20,221 nucleotides of DNA from a virus (IMGVR_UViG_3300043640_000037:1-20221), one strand, 5' to 3'. Shown: positions 1-6,938, counted from the stretch's first letter. A program made the numbers and translations. Notes: generated by a model not told the origin, from the letters alone.

Positions 1-1
1 A

Positions 2-505
2 CGTCTTGGACTTGATCGGTACTTCACTGGCCGGCCGTGCAAGAGCGGCCATTTAGCCGAGAGACGAACGGTTTCCTGTCATTGCACCGAGTGCGCCAGT
101 CTGGCTAGCATGGCATCTGCCAAGAAAGATTTACCACGACGGCGGGGAAATAATCTGGTGTTCCGGTCCAGCAATCCTGAAAAGATAAGGGAGTATAGGC
201 TCCGGAGCAAATACGGCATCAGCTTAGAAGATCATGATCGCATGTTTGCGTCGCAGGGCAGGTGTTGCGCTATTTGTCGCTCTGACGATCCGGGCAGCTA
301 TGGCCGGTGGCAAACCGATCATTGCCACAAGACAGGCGCAGTGCGAGGCATCCTTTGCCAGCCCTGCAATACTGCTCTTGGCTTTGTCCGTGACTCAATT
401 CCGGTGCTCGAAAACATGATCGAGTATCTTGATAACCACGCCACGGCGCGCGGCAATGCGGCCAATGCCGATGCGAGCGCCACGCAAGCACCGGTGCCGG
501 CGTAA
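2..505 (+). CDS. Endonuclease VII-like HNH nuclease (5' end outside window)
   Basis: Probably a phage recombination endonuclease VII-type nuclease that cleaves branched or packaged DNA during head filling. The core is clear: a CAIC zinc pair (nt 266-277), the active-site-like DHCHKTG (from nt 317) and a second pair in GILCQPCN (Cys at nt 356 and 365), followed by a helical tail and an Ala-rich end. The first ATG in the window is at nt 110, but the same frame is open to the left edge and encodes YFTGRPCKSGHLAER plus a further Cys/His group (C-H-C-x2-C, nt 77-94). That N-terminal zinc-ribbon-like block is usual in phage HNH/VII nucleases, so the true start lies upstream and nt 110 is an internal Met. 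The stop overlaps the next start (TAATG). Function follows from the motifs; the cleavage target is not visible. Confidence 0.85.
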   Translation, partial: RLGLDRYFTGRPCKSGHLAERRTVSCHCTECASLASMASAKKDLPRRRGNNLVFRSSNPEKIREYRLRSKYGISLEDHDRMFASQGRCCAICRSDDPGSYGRWQTDHCHKTGAVRGILCQPCNTALGFVRDSIPVLENMIEYLDNHATARGNAANADASATQAPVPA

Positions 506-711
506 TGAAACTCTCAATGTCGATCCATCGCTTCAGCCATCCCTATGCCGACAAGCAGTTCAACCCGCTGGAGGCCGTGATTGTCGTTTCTGACGGCAAC
601 TTTGGCCGTACCGTATCTATCGTTTCGGACAGCAAAGATCAGTTCAAGCCAGAAGCCCTTTACGTGGCGTTCCGAGAGCTTGCGCGCAGCCTTGAGACAA
701 TGCCCGCGTGA
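505..711 (+). CDS. Small phage protein of unknown function (68 aa)
   Basis: I do not recognise this protein. It starts at an ATG overlapping the nuclease stop (TAATG) and its own TGA overlaps the GTG of the next gene, so it sits in a coupled cluster. The 68-residue product is soluble, with no signal peptide or membrane segment. It has a mixed alpha/beta look: a short beta-like stretch around EAVIVVSDGNFGRTVSIVS and a C-terminal amphipathic helix (ALYVAFRELARSLE). An internal Met at residue 5 is an alternative start. Position between a packaging-type nuclease and a Bbp19-like gene suggests an accessory role in the late region, but nothing more specific can be said. Confidence 0.7.
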   Translation: MKLSMSIHRFSHPYADKQFNPLEAVIVVSDGNFGRTVSIVSDSKDQFKPEALYVAFRELARSLETMPA

Positions 712-1076
712 CCGACGAAATCAAACCGCTATCAAAACGCGGCGGCAGGCGCGAGGGTGCGGGGCGAAAGCCAAACACCCAGAACGAGGACATAGCGTCG
801 CTGATCGAGGCGTTACGGCCGGTCAGGGTAGGGCGCGGCAACTACACGAGACAGGACCGCTATCGGGACTTTTCGAGGGTTTTTCACGGGACCGACGAAG
901 GACGTCGAGTTTTGGCCCAGATAATCGATGCTTGCGAGGGCCAGCAATTGCTTGAAGGGGACCTCAACAACCACGCGCTGCTCGCCGCGCGCGCATGGTC
1001 ACGACGAATTGGGGCTTTGATATCGGCATGGGCATCCGTGCCGCCACCGAAAGACGAAACGCCCGCGCAGGGCTGA
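708..1076 (+). CDS. Bbp19-like phage protein with basic N-terminal arm (122 aa)
   Basis: The middle of the protein (about residues 45-105) has the pattern YRDFSRVF-x4-EGRRVLAQI followed by a segment ending in an Arg-rich helix (AARAWSRRIGALI). This recalls the Bbp19 family of small proteins found next to head genes in podoviruses related to Bordetella phage BPP-1; the match is from memory. Residues 10-24 form a basic, Gly-rich arm (RGGRREGAGRKP), a motif often seen at the start of terminase small subunits and other phage DNA-binding proteins. Start is GTG at 708 in a GTGA overlap with the previous stop. It ends 14 nt before the convergent minus-strand gene. Role unknown; a DNA-packaging or head-assembly accessory is the reasonable guess, and a divergent terminase small subunit is the alternative. 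Confidence 0.7.
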   Translation: MTDEIKPLSKRGGRREGAGRKPNTQNEDIASLIEALRPVRVGRGNYTRQDRYRDFSRVFHGTDEGRRVLAQIIDACEGQQLLEGDLNNHALLAARAWSRRIGALISAWASVPPPKDETPAQG

Positions 1077-1090
1077 AATTCAAACTGCAA

Positions 1091-1321
1091 TCAAACAGGA
1101 GCAGGTTCTTTTGCAAGGGCGGCGTCGATCATCACCGGCCATCCAATTCCGGTTTCGAAGTCAGCACGCGCCTTTTCGCAGGCGTCCCACATTTCCGGGG
1201 TCGGCTCTCGCATCGCTTCGATAGCGGCGCGGGCCATTTCCTCAAAGCGATACGCGAAGACCGGTTTTTCGCCGCTAGCCTTGGCAATCGCCATAGTGAC
1301 CCGCTCGACCATTTCTGACAT
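1091..1321 (-). CDS. Lone minus-strand phage hypothetical protein (76 aa)
   Basis: This is the only convincing minus-strand gene. The start at 1321 is chosen over the longer reading from 1375 because an AGGAG Shine-Dalgarno (nt 1328-1332, minus strand) sits 6 nt before it, and because the family-like N-terminus MSEMVERVTMAIAKA begins there. The product has an MVERV...A block, then RFEEMARAAIEAMREPT, then PEMWDACEKAR, and ends with W-x-V-M-I-DAAL. This layout is recurrent in small accessory proteins of alphaproteobacterial prophages, whose function is unknown. It is convergent with the Bbp19-like gene (14 nt apart) and divergent from the 72-aa gene (74 nt between start codons). It probably needs its own promoter, but none is evident in the 74-nt gap. 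Confidence 0.75.
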   Translation of the reverse strand: MSEMVERVTMAIAKASGEKPVFAYRFEEMARAAIEAMREPTPEMWDACEKARADFETGIGWPVMIDAALAKEPAPV

Positions 1322-1327
1322 TCCGCG

Positions 1328-1332
1328 CTCCT
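1328..1332 (-). promoter_or_regulatory. Ribosome binding site deciding the start of the minus-strand gene
   Basis: AGGAG on the minus strand, 6 nt before the ATG at 1321. It favours the 76-aa product over the 94-aa reading that starts at 1375. Confidence 0.75.
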
Positions 1333-1395
1333 GATTTGAAGCGCAAACCCTACCACAATTTGAATCTTCCAACAATCAAACCACAGGAGAACGCC

Positions 1396-1614
1396 ATGAG
1401 TGCTCTATCGGCTATCCACGACTATCTGAAGACCCATTTCGCCGGCCACGACACCGCGACGCTGATGCAGAACTTCGAAGCGGCCATCGAGGCCAAGGTC
1501 GAAGCCGGCTTGGCCGACGTGAAGCAGGAGATCGCCGATCTGAAGGCGCAGATCGTGCCCGCGAAGCCTGATCCGGTCGCTACGACTGTCACCACGACGG
1601 AGACCGCCAAGTGA
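1396..1614 (+). CDS. Small head-region protein, helical with Pro/Thr tail (72 aa)
   Basis: The start at 1396 is preferred over an in-frame ATG at 1336. AGGAG (nt 1385-1389) lies 6 nt upstream, and starting at 1336 would add 20 residues with no protein-like character. The product begins with a helix (SALSAIHDYLKTHF), continues with a charged helix (residues about 28-55, KVEAGLADVKQEIADLKAQ) that could form a short coiled coil, and ends in a flexible Pro/Thr-rich tail. It is coupled to the scaffold gene by a GTGA overlap. I do not recognise a family. Position just before a scaffold gene suggests a small assembly or internal head component. Confidence 0.75.
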   Translation: MSALSAIHDYLKTHFAGHDTATLMQNFEAAIEAKVEAGLADVKQEIADLKAQIVPAKPDPVATTVTTTETAK

Positions 1615-2588
1615 GCGATACCCCCGCAGTCCCCGCCGCGGCTCCTGCCGCTCCCGCCAGTGCTGCGCCTGCCGCCCCGGCCGCGCCCGCTGCTGGATCG
1701 GTTCCTGCTGCTGGTAGTCCCGCTCCTGCTGCTGGCGCACCTCCCGCGATTCCTGCGGCTGGAGATCCGGCTGCTCCGGCAGCTGCGGATCCGACCGCGG
1801 CTATCGCCGATTGGCGCGCGGGCATCACCGATCCCGACGCCAAGGAGTTTGCTACCCGTCTTGCCAGTCCCGCCGACGCCGTGAAGGTCGCGCTCGACCT
1901 GCGCAAGGCCAATTCGGCCATGATCAAGGTCCCCGGCAAGGACGCCAAGCCCGAGGACATCGCGAAGTTTCACAAGGCGATCGGCGTTCCCGAGACCGTC
2001 GATGGCTACAAGTACGAAATGGGCGGCCGCGAGGCCACGCCAGCCGACAAGGCCATCCAGGGCGAATTGTCCAAGGTGGCGCTCGCCGCCGGCGTGCCTG
2101 CATCGGCCATGGCAGCCCTATCCAAGACCGTCACGGCGCTGGCAACCGCGCAGATGGACGAGCAGAACCGCGTCGCTATTGAAGGCCGCGCCTCGGCTGA
2201 AGCAGCGCTGCGCAAGGAATGGGGCGCCGACTACGACGCCAACAAGACCCTTGCCACCCGTGCCGTCCAGGCGTTCGGCGAGATCAAGTCCCACCCCGAG
2301 GTGATCGACTTCTTCGACAAGACGATGGTGAACGGCCAGAAGCTCGGCGATCACCCCGTCATGGTCCGGATGCTCGGCAATATCGGCCGGCGCATGGGCG
2401 AGGGCGATTTCATCGGCGCGGTCGGCGGCAGCGAGCGGACCTCGTTGCAGACCGAGGTGAACAACCTGATGTCGGCCAATCCCCCGGGCACCGAAGGCTA
2501 CAAGAAGGTGGCCGGCCGGATCATGGAAATCAATGAGCAGCTGCACGGCACCGGCGGCATCGTCGGGCAGTCCGGCCGCTCGGTTTGA
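1611..2588 (+). CDS. Scaffold-like capsid assembly protein (325 aa)
   Basis: This is likely the phage head scaffolding protein, which guides procapsid assembly and is then lost. Residues 1-64 are a Pro/Ala low-complexity arm, disordered in appearance. Then comes the usual scaffold-type body: WRAGITDPDAKEFA, a paired-helix stretch VALDLRKANSAMIKVPG, and the hallmark sequence in which a lysine-rich turn is followed by EDIAKFHKAIGVPETVDGY. The rest is mostly helical with charged segments (EGRASAEAALRKEWG) and a C-terminal helix (YKKVAGRIMEINEQLHG) followed by a Gly-rich end. Start is GTG at 1611, overlapping the previous stop. Alternative starts inside the Pro/Ala arm cannot be excluded. The call rests on these sequence features and on lying upstream of the capsid gene, although 3.4 kb separate the two. 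Confidence 0.75.
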   Translation: MSDTPAVPAAAPAAPASAAPAAPAAPAAGSVPAAGSPAPAAGAPPAIPAAGDPAAPAAADPTAAIADWRAGITDPDAKEFATRLASPADAVKVALDLRKANSAMIKVPGKDAKPEDIAKFHKAIGVPETVDGYKYEMGGREATPADKAIQGELSKVALAAGVPASAMAALSKTVTALATAQMDEQNRVAIEGRASAEAALRKEWGADYDANKTLATRAVQAFGEIKSHPEVIDFFDKTMVNGQKLGDHPVMVRMLGNIGRRMGEGDFIGAVGGSERTSLQTEVNNLMSANPPGTEGYKKVAGRIMEINEQLHGTGGIVGQSGRSV

Positions 2589-2599
2589 GGTAACAGATC

Positions 2600-3415
2600 A
2601 TGCTCTACATAGCTGAGTATTCCGACATCGGCAGCACGACGCGCGGAAGCATCGCCATTCCGCTTGAGCCGCCGATCGGCGAGCAGGCGCTGGATGTGAC
2701 GCCCAACAGCGGGCAGTCAACGGCTTTCAAGCCCGGGACCTGCATCGTCAAGCTGCTCAGCGATGAAGACTGCATGATCGATATCGGGGTTACCCCGGAT
2801 GCGACCAACAGCGCGCGCAAACTGACGGCCGGAAACGAGCGGACAGTCTCGGTCCCGGCCGGGATGAATTTCAAGATCGCGGTTATGGCCTCGAACACGG
2901 GATCGGTCACCGGAATGGACAGTCTCGAATCCCTGATGAAGCTTCTGGCTTCCCCCACCGATGCGCAAAAACAGTTCGCCGTGTTGCAGGATAACGTCGC
3001 CAAGATGACCGCGGCGGCCAAAGACCTGCGCGCGGCCGCCGCCGAAAGCAAAACCGCCCGCGACCAGATGGTGCAGGCGACGCAAGACGCCGCCAGCGCC
3101 AAGGCAACAACCGACAAGGCTGCGGCCGATGTTGCTGTGCGCGAAGCGGCATTCGACAAGGACTCCCAGGATCATGCCGACAAGGTAGCGGCGGACAAGG
3201 CCGCATCCGACGCGCGGTCAAAGGTGCTTGACCAGCGAGAGGCGGCGCTGGCATCAAACCAAGCCGATCTGGACAAGAAAGCCGCAGCGCTCACCGCGAC
3301 ATCGGTCGAGCTCGATGCGCGCGAGAAGGATCTGGTGACGCGAGAAAACGCGGTTGCCGCATCTCAGGCGGATTACGAAGCCCGCATCGGCAAGCTGAAG
3401 GCGCTGGCAAGCTGA
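2600..3415 (+). CDS. Head-region protein: beta-rich N-terminal domain plus long coiled coil (271 aa)
   Basis: Residues 1-98 form a compact beta-rich domain beginning LYIAEYSDIG-x3-RG. Residues about 122-270 are an uninterrupted Ala/Lys/Asp-rich helix with heptad-like spacing (for example DQREAALASNQADLDKKAAA and LDAREKDLVTRENAVAA), read as a long coiled coil. The N-terminal domain is a clear paralogue of the whole next gene: both open with an IAEY(S/A)DI signature and share spacing of TEQ/GEQ, TR/TC and VPAG/FPGD positions. No signal peptide or membrane segment is visible. A weak GAGG-type Shine-Dalgarno lies 9 nt upstream, 12 nt after the scaffold stop. A virion-associated fibrous or assembly protein is plausible, but I know of no characterised family and infer the role from position only. 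Confidence 0.8.
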   Translation: MLYIAEYSDIGSTTRGSIAIPLEPPIGEQALDVTPNSGQSTAFKPGTCIVKLLSDEDCMIDIGVTPDATNSARKLTAGNERTVSVPAGMNFKIAVMASNTGSVTGMDSLESLMKLLASPTDAQKQFAVLQDNVAKMTAAAKDLRAAAAESKTARDQMVQATQDAASAKATTDKAAADVAVREAAFDKDSQDHADKVAADKAASDARSKVLDQREAALASNQADLDKKAAALTATSVELDAREKDLVTRENAVAASQADYEARIGKLKALAS

Positions 3416-3416
3416 G

Positions 3417-3722
3417 ATGGCGAACCGCCTGTTCATTGCCGAATACGCCGACATTGCCGAAACGGTGCGAGGTACGGCGCAAGCTCCGAAAGATCCGTGC
3501 ATCACTGAGCAGGTGGTTACAATCGGCGCCGGCTCAGTCCTGTCAGCCCCTTTCGACCCTGCAACCCGCTTCATCCTGATCACGACCGACACGATTTGCA
3601 GCGTGCTGGTGGGCGGCTTGAATCCGGTTGCCACGACATCAAGCCACCGGATGGCTGCGGATCAGGCCGAGTTTCGCGGTGTTTTTCCCGGCGACAAGCT
3701 TGCGGTCATCTCAAACACCTGA
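3417..3722 (+). CDS. Single-domain paralogue of the preceding protein (101 aa)
   Basis: The whole protein is one beta-rich domain homologous to residues 1-98 of the gene before it, sharing the start signature (RLFIAEYADIAETVRGTAQ against MLYIAEYSDIGSTTRGSIA), the central hydrophobic strands and the C-terminal segment before which the other gene adds its coiled coil. Sequence identity is modest, so the duplication is not recent. The ATG follows the previous stop by one base, suggesting translational re-initiation. There are no catalytic-looking residues. Being short, beta-rich and in the head cluster, it could be a capsid decoration or small virion protein; this is inference. Confidence 0.8.
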   Translation: MANRLFIAEYADIAETVRGTAQAPKDPCITEQVVTIGAGSVLSAPFDPATRFILITTDTICSVLVGGLNPVATTSSHRMAADQAEFRGVFPGDKLAVISNT

Positions 3723-3747
3723 TCACGCGCACAATTGGAGAAAATGA

Positions 3748-4155
3748 ATGTCTGTCGTCTACGCGGCTACACTGAAGACCAACCGCATGCAGTTGGTGGC
3801 AGATTTGATTGCCGCCAAGACTGCCGCGGCTTCGACCGGATCCGCTACCGCGGGCCAGCTTGTCATCGGTACCTCGGGCCTTTCGGGCGCTACTGGCGTG
3901 CTCGCCACCATCCCGCTTGGCACCGCGCCGTTCACGATCTCGGGCGCCGTTGCCACGCTTGCCGGCGTTCCTCTGTCGGTGGCCGCTTCCGCTTCCGGTA
4001 CCGCGGCCTTGGCCGAGCTGCGCAATAACTCTGGCACCACGGTTGTTTCCGGTCTGACGGTCGGGACCTCGCTCACGGATATCATCCTCGGCACCACCAC
4101 GATTACCTCGGGCGGCACCGTCACGATCACGGCTGGCACTATAACACACGGTTAA
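3748..4155 (+). CDS. Small beta-rich phage structural protein (135 aa)
   Basis: The protein starts YAATLKTNRMQLVADLI, then is almost entirely Gly/Ala/Thr/Val-rich beta sequence (LVIGTSGLSGATGVLATIPL, then GAVATLAGVPLSVAAS, then VVSGLTVGTS) and ends TVTITAGTITHG. This matches a recurrent type of small uncharacterised protein in head-tail regions of alphaproteobacterial phages, where the 'N-R-M' opening, the L-x-I-G-T strand and the VSGLTVGT segment recur; the comparison is from memory. A GGAGA Shine-Dalgarno precedes the ATG at 3748; an ATG at 3744 is in another frame. A virion surface or decoration role is plausible. Confidence 0.75.
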   Translation: MSVVYAATLKTNRMQLVADLIAAKTAAASTGSATAGQLVIGTSGLSGATGVLATIPLGTAPFTISGAVATLAGVPLSVAASASGTAALAELRNNSGTTVVSGLTVGTSLTDIILGTTTITSGGTVTITAGTITHG

Positions 4156-4170
4156 GCGAGGCGCGCATCC

Positions 4171-5811
4171 GTGGCGATCACTCGAGACGGTAGCGCAGTC
4201 AAAAAGGACGATAGCAGCAAAAACACAATTGCCGCCGCTATCACCACGGCGACGGCTGGCGATGTCATCATTCTGCGGTATGCCGGGCAAGGCGACGCAA
4301 CCAACAGCCCGGTAATTACGTCGGTTTCGGGCGGTGGGTTGACGTGGACAAAGCAATCCGCGCGAACAACCTTTGGTTCACCGCACGATATTGGAAACGG
4401 CGTTGCCTCGCTCGCCATTGAAACGTGGTGGGCATTTGCAAGCGGAACGCTAACCGCGCAAACAATTACTGCAACCACAACCGGGTTTTACAACGCCGCA
4501 ACGATGGTGTTGACGGCGCATAAGGGCGTCAATACTTCAACCCCGTTCAATGCAACGGCACAAGCCGGAAGCGCGGCGCCTTCAACGGCTTCGATTCCGA
4601 CCGTCACTGGATTTACGACAACCAACGCCAATTGCGAAATATTGGCTAATATGGGCAGCCAGGACGGCAACACGCCGACTGCCGGAAGCGGATATACGCT
4701 CGATTATGGCTTTGTGAACGGCGCAACGTTCACCAATGAAGCCCAAGGCGCGCAAGCCAAAGTCGTAACAGTAACTCAATCTTCAGTCTCTGTGGTGTTT
4801 GGAACATCGCAGCAAGATTGGTTGATGACCGTTGACGCGTTGCAGGCGGCGGCGGGCGGCGCTTCTCCGACCGGAACGCTCGCAACCACGGAAACTAAAG
4901 ATACCGCCGCACTCACCGGCTCGTTTGCTAATCAAGGCGCGCTGGCTGCCACGGAATCGAAAGACGCTGCCGCGTTCAACGGCAACACGGTTGTTTCCGG
5001 CGCGCTGTCCACAACCGAAGGAACCGATGCAGCAGCCTTTAACGGCGTCTTCGGAGTTGCCGGGACGCTTGCTGCTACGGAGACGACAGACACAGCCGCC
5101 TTTGCCGGCGCGATCTCCGATCAGGGCGCGCTTGCGGTCACTGAGGGCGCGGATGTCGCAGCGTTCAGTGGTAATGCGGGTGTCTCTGGCACATTCGCGA
5201 CAACGGAAGGTATAGATACAGCATCTTTCAGCGGCGTCTTTGGCGTCGCAGGCTCGTTGGCAGCAACGGAAGCAACCGATACCGGGTCATTCGCCGGTTC
5301 GCTTTCGATCAACGGAACGCTATCGACAGCGGAGGCAACAGACGCTGCTTCGTTCAGTGGCGGTTTTGCAATTCTTGGCACGTTCAGCGCCACGGAAACG
5401 ACGGACATCGCGAGCTTTGCCAGTAGCTCGTCCGTCTCCGGCACGCTCGCGGCGACAGAATCCACCGATAGCGCGAGCCTGTCAGGTAACGCGGGCGCAA
5501 GCGGGTCGCTCTCGACCACGGAAGCAAAGGACACTGCAAGCCTCTCGGGGAACGCCGGTGTTTCGGGAGCGCTTTCAACCACTGAAACTGCGGATATCGC
5601 CGCATTCGCGTCGGGCAATCTCGGAACGCTCGCAGTTACAGAAACGACGGATACCGCAAACATCAGCGGTCTCTTCAAGATATTCGGCACGCTTTCGGTA
5701 GTCGAATCGCCGGACATTGCGGCGTTCTCGTCCATTCCGCCGCCATCAGTCATAGCCAAACAACGCCCGGTTCTCTTCATGTCCAATGTCGGACGAATGA
5801 TGAACCGCTAA
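4171..5811 (+). CDS. Virion-associated protein with fourteen 21-residue repeats (546 aa)
   Basis: Residues 1-234 are a beta-rich domain of a type seen in phage tail and head appendage proteins: an opening DGSAVKKDDSSKNTIAAAI, then GDVIILRYA, VSGGGLTWTK, a W-W motif (IETWWAFASGTLT) and YNAATMVLTAHKGV. Residues 235-521 are fourteen tandem repeats, 21 residues each except the twelfth (19), with consensus G-(T/A)-L-(A/S)-(A/T)-T-E-x-x-D-(T/A)-A-(A/S)-F-(S/A)-G. Residues 522-546 form a basic tail (IAKQRPVLFMSNVGRMMNR). Start is GTG at 4171, 15 nt after the previous stop. Local GC (about 50-57 % in sampled lines) is visibly lower than in neighbouring genes, suggesting separate acquisition. It is possibly a fibrous or adhesive head decoration; the function is not established. 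Confidence 0.8.
   Translation: MAITRDGSAVKKDDSSKNTIAAAITTATAGDVIILRYAGQGDATNSPVITSVSGGGLTWTKQSARTTFGSPHDIGNGVASLAIETWWAFASGTLTAQTITATTTGFYNAATMVLTAHKGVNTSTPFNATAQAGSAAPSTASIPTVTGFTTTNANCEILANMGSQDGNTPTAGSGYTLDYGFVNGATFTNEAQGAQAKVVTVTQSSVSVVFGTSQQDWLMTVDALQAAAGGASPTGTLATTETKDTAALTGSFANQGALAATESKDAAAFNGNTVVSGALSTTEGTDAAAFNGVFGVAGTLAATETTDTAAFAGAISDQGALAVTEGADVAAFSGNAGVSGTFATTEGIDTASFSGVFGVAGSLAATEATDTGSFAGSLSINGTLSTAEATDAASFSGGFAILGTFSATETTDIASFASSSSVSGTLAATESTDSASLSGNAGASGSLSTTEAKDTASLSGNAGVSGALSTTETADIAAFASGNLGTLAVTETTDTANISGLFKIFGTLSVVESPDIAAFSSIPPPSVIAKQRPVLFMSNVGRMMNR
4873..5733 (+). repeat. Fourteen tandem 63-bp coding repeats
   Basis: In-frame repeats encode 21-residue units; unit 12 is 2 residues short and unit 14 is cut after 16 residues. 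The nearly invariant core is T-E at positions 6-7 and D at position 10. DNA copies have diverged at synonymous and some non-synonymous sites, so the array is old or under selection for the protein pattern rather than recently amplified. Confidence 0.9.
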
Positions 5812-6000
5812 TTCCGGAAACGGATATCTAAACGAGCCACCACCGGCCACCCGCAAGGCCCCGGTCACGGCTCACCCGCCCACCATCACTTGCAAAGCCC
5901 CTGATCTGACGACGCACGGCCCCGAAAGGCCACCCGTGTCCGTCCGCGCAGCCACGCGACCGCGAGTGCTTCCCGCAACGCTCACCAAGGAAGCATTCCC
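5812..6000 (+). other. 189-nt non-coding leader before the capsid gene
   Basis: This is the longest intergenic stretch in the structural region. It is C/G-rich and carries two copies of GGCCACCCG (5845-5853 and 5928-5936), with related GGCCCCG words nearby and a short CACGG/CCGTG inverted pair around 5915-5938. No poly-T terminator and no convincing sigma70 promoter were seen. AGGAAG at 5988-5993, 7 nt before the ATG at 6001, is the capsid ribosome binding site. It could act as a structured leader, a phage promoter region or the remnant of an insertion boundary. Confidence 0.5.
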
Positions 6001-6897
6001 ATGAGCACGTCTATTTCCAATGCCTTTATCCAAACGTACCAGGCCGAGACCAAGGCCCTCTATCAGCGTCAGGGCTCGATCCTGCGCGGCACCGTCCGCG
6101 TCAAGGACGGCGTTGTCGGTGCGACCACCACGTTCCAGAAAATCGGCAAGGGCACGGCAAGCGTCAAGGCGCGCGCCGGCGTCATTACCCCGATGAACCA
6201 GGATCACACCGCGATCCCGTGCACCATCGCCGACTTCTACGCCGGCGACTGGGTCGACAAGCTCGACGAGGCCAAGACCAACATCGACGAGCGCATGGCT
6301 ATCGCGCAAGGCGGTGCTTGGGCCCTTGGCCGCAAGACCGACGACCAGATCATCACGGCGCTGGGCACCACCACCCAGACCGCTTCGAACTGGACCGTCA
6401 CCTCACAGGCCGCCATCCGCAACTCGGCCATCAACTTCGTTACTTCGTTGCTCGCCAACGACGTTCCGAACGATGGCAACATCTTCTGTCTGGTGGGAGC
6501 CAAGACCTGGGGCTTCCTGATGACCGTAGATGAGTTCAAGCGCTCGGACTACGTGACCGACGTGAACCTGCCCTATGTGGCCGGCGCACCTGTCATGACG
6601 TTCAAGCGCTGGATGAATGCCAACTGGTGCGTTCACACCGGCATCGCCGGCGCGGGCACTTCCACGGCCACCCTGCTTGCCTATCACAAGCTGTCAACCG
6701 GTTACGCGACCGGCGCAGTGGCGGGCAACGTCGCGGCCACCGATGGAGGCGCCGCGGTTGGTGCCGACATCACCTGGCACGGTGACCGGGCGTCGTTCTT
6801 CGTCAACCACTGGATGTCCGGTGGAGCGGCGCTGATCGATGACACCGGCGTCATCAAGGGCACCGTGGATGAAACCGCGGCTCTCCCGACTTCCTGA
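6001..6897 (+). CDS. Major capsid protein (298 aa)
   Basis: This is probably the main shell subunit. The sequence has the layout of the short-tailed-phage capsid family of about 300 residues: an N-terminal helix (AFIQTYQAETKALYQRQGS) followed by LRGTVRVKDGVVGATTTFQK, an acidic-basic loop GDWVDKLDEAKTNIDERM, a helix AIAQGGAWALGRKTDDQIIT, the domain containing NIFCLVGAKTWGFLM and DEFKRSDYV, and the C-terminal WHGDRASFFVNHWMSGGAALID with a beta end. The fold is presumed HK97-like. The region around DWVDKLDEAKTNID is typical of this family, in my recollection, including BPP-1-like phages. AGGAAG lies 7 nt before the ATG. A strong intrinsic terminator follows 8 nt after the stop, as expected for an abundantly expressed gene. 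Confidence 0.85.
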   Translation: MSTSISNAFIQTYQAETKALYQRQGSILRGTVRVKDGVVGATTTFQKIGKGTASVKARAGVITPMNQDHTAIPCTIADFYAGDWVDKLDEAKTNIDERMAIAQGGAWALGRKTDDQIITALGTTTQTASNWTVTSQAAIRNSAINFVTSLLANDVPNDGNIFCLVGAKTWGFLMTVDEFKRSDYVTDVNLPYVAGAPVMTFKRWMNANWCVHTGIAGAGTSTATLLAYHKLSTGYATGAVAGNVAATDGGAAVGADITWHGDRASFFVNHWMSGGAALIDDTGVIKGTVDETAALPTS

Positions 6898-6905
6898 TCC
6901 ATTGT

Positions 6906-6938
6906 CCCGGCGGGGAAACTCGCCGGGCTTTTCGTTTT
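6906..6938 (+). terminator. Intrinsic terminator after the capsid gene
   Basis: Perfect 7-bp GC stem CCCGGCG/CGCCGGG (6906-6912 and 6921-6927) with an 8-nt loop, followed by the T-rich tract CTTTTCGTTTTCC. It is placed 9 nt after the capsid stop. Confidence 0.88.

Noticed and set aside
581-955. 124-codon + strand frame overlapping the 68-aa and Bbp19-like genes
   Set aside because: It lies across two coupled genes in a different frame, and its product is Arg/Ser-rich with no recognisable pattern.
1322-1395. Divergent promoters between the minus-strand gene and the 72-aa gene
   Set aside because: TTGAAG- and TTGATT-like hexamers occur, but no partner -10 box at good spacing on either strand was convincing.
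2717-3175. Overlapping minus-strand frames opposite the coiled-coil protein
   Set aside because: These are shadows of the Ala/Lys/Asp-rich coding sequence, with no ribosome binding sites.
4873-5733. Regular 63-bp repeats as a CRISPR array
   Set aside because: There is no alternation of identical repeats and unique spacers; the periodicity is a degenerate in-frame coding repeat.
5121-5786. 221-codon minus-strand frame with its own repeats
   Set aside because: The repeats simply mirror the 63-bp tandem repeats of the + strand gene, and no ribosome binding site was seen.
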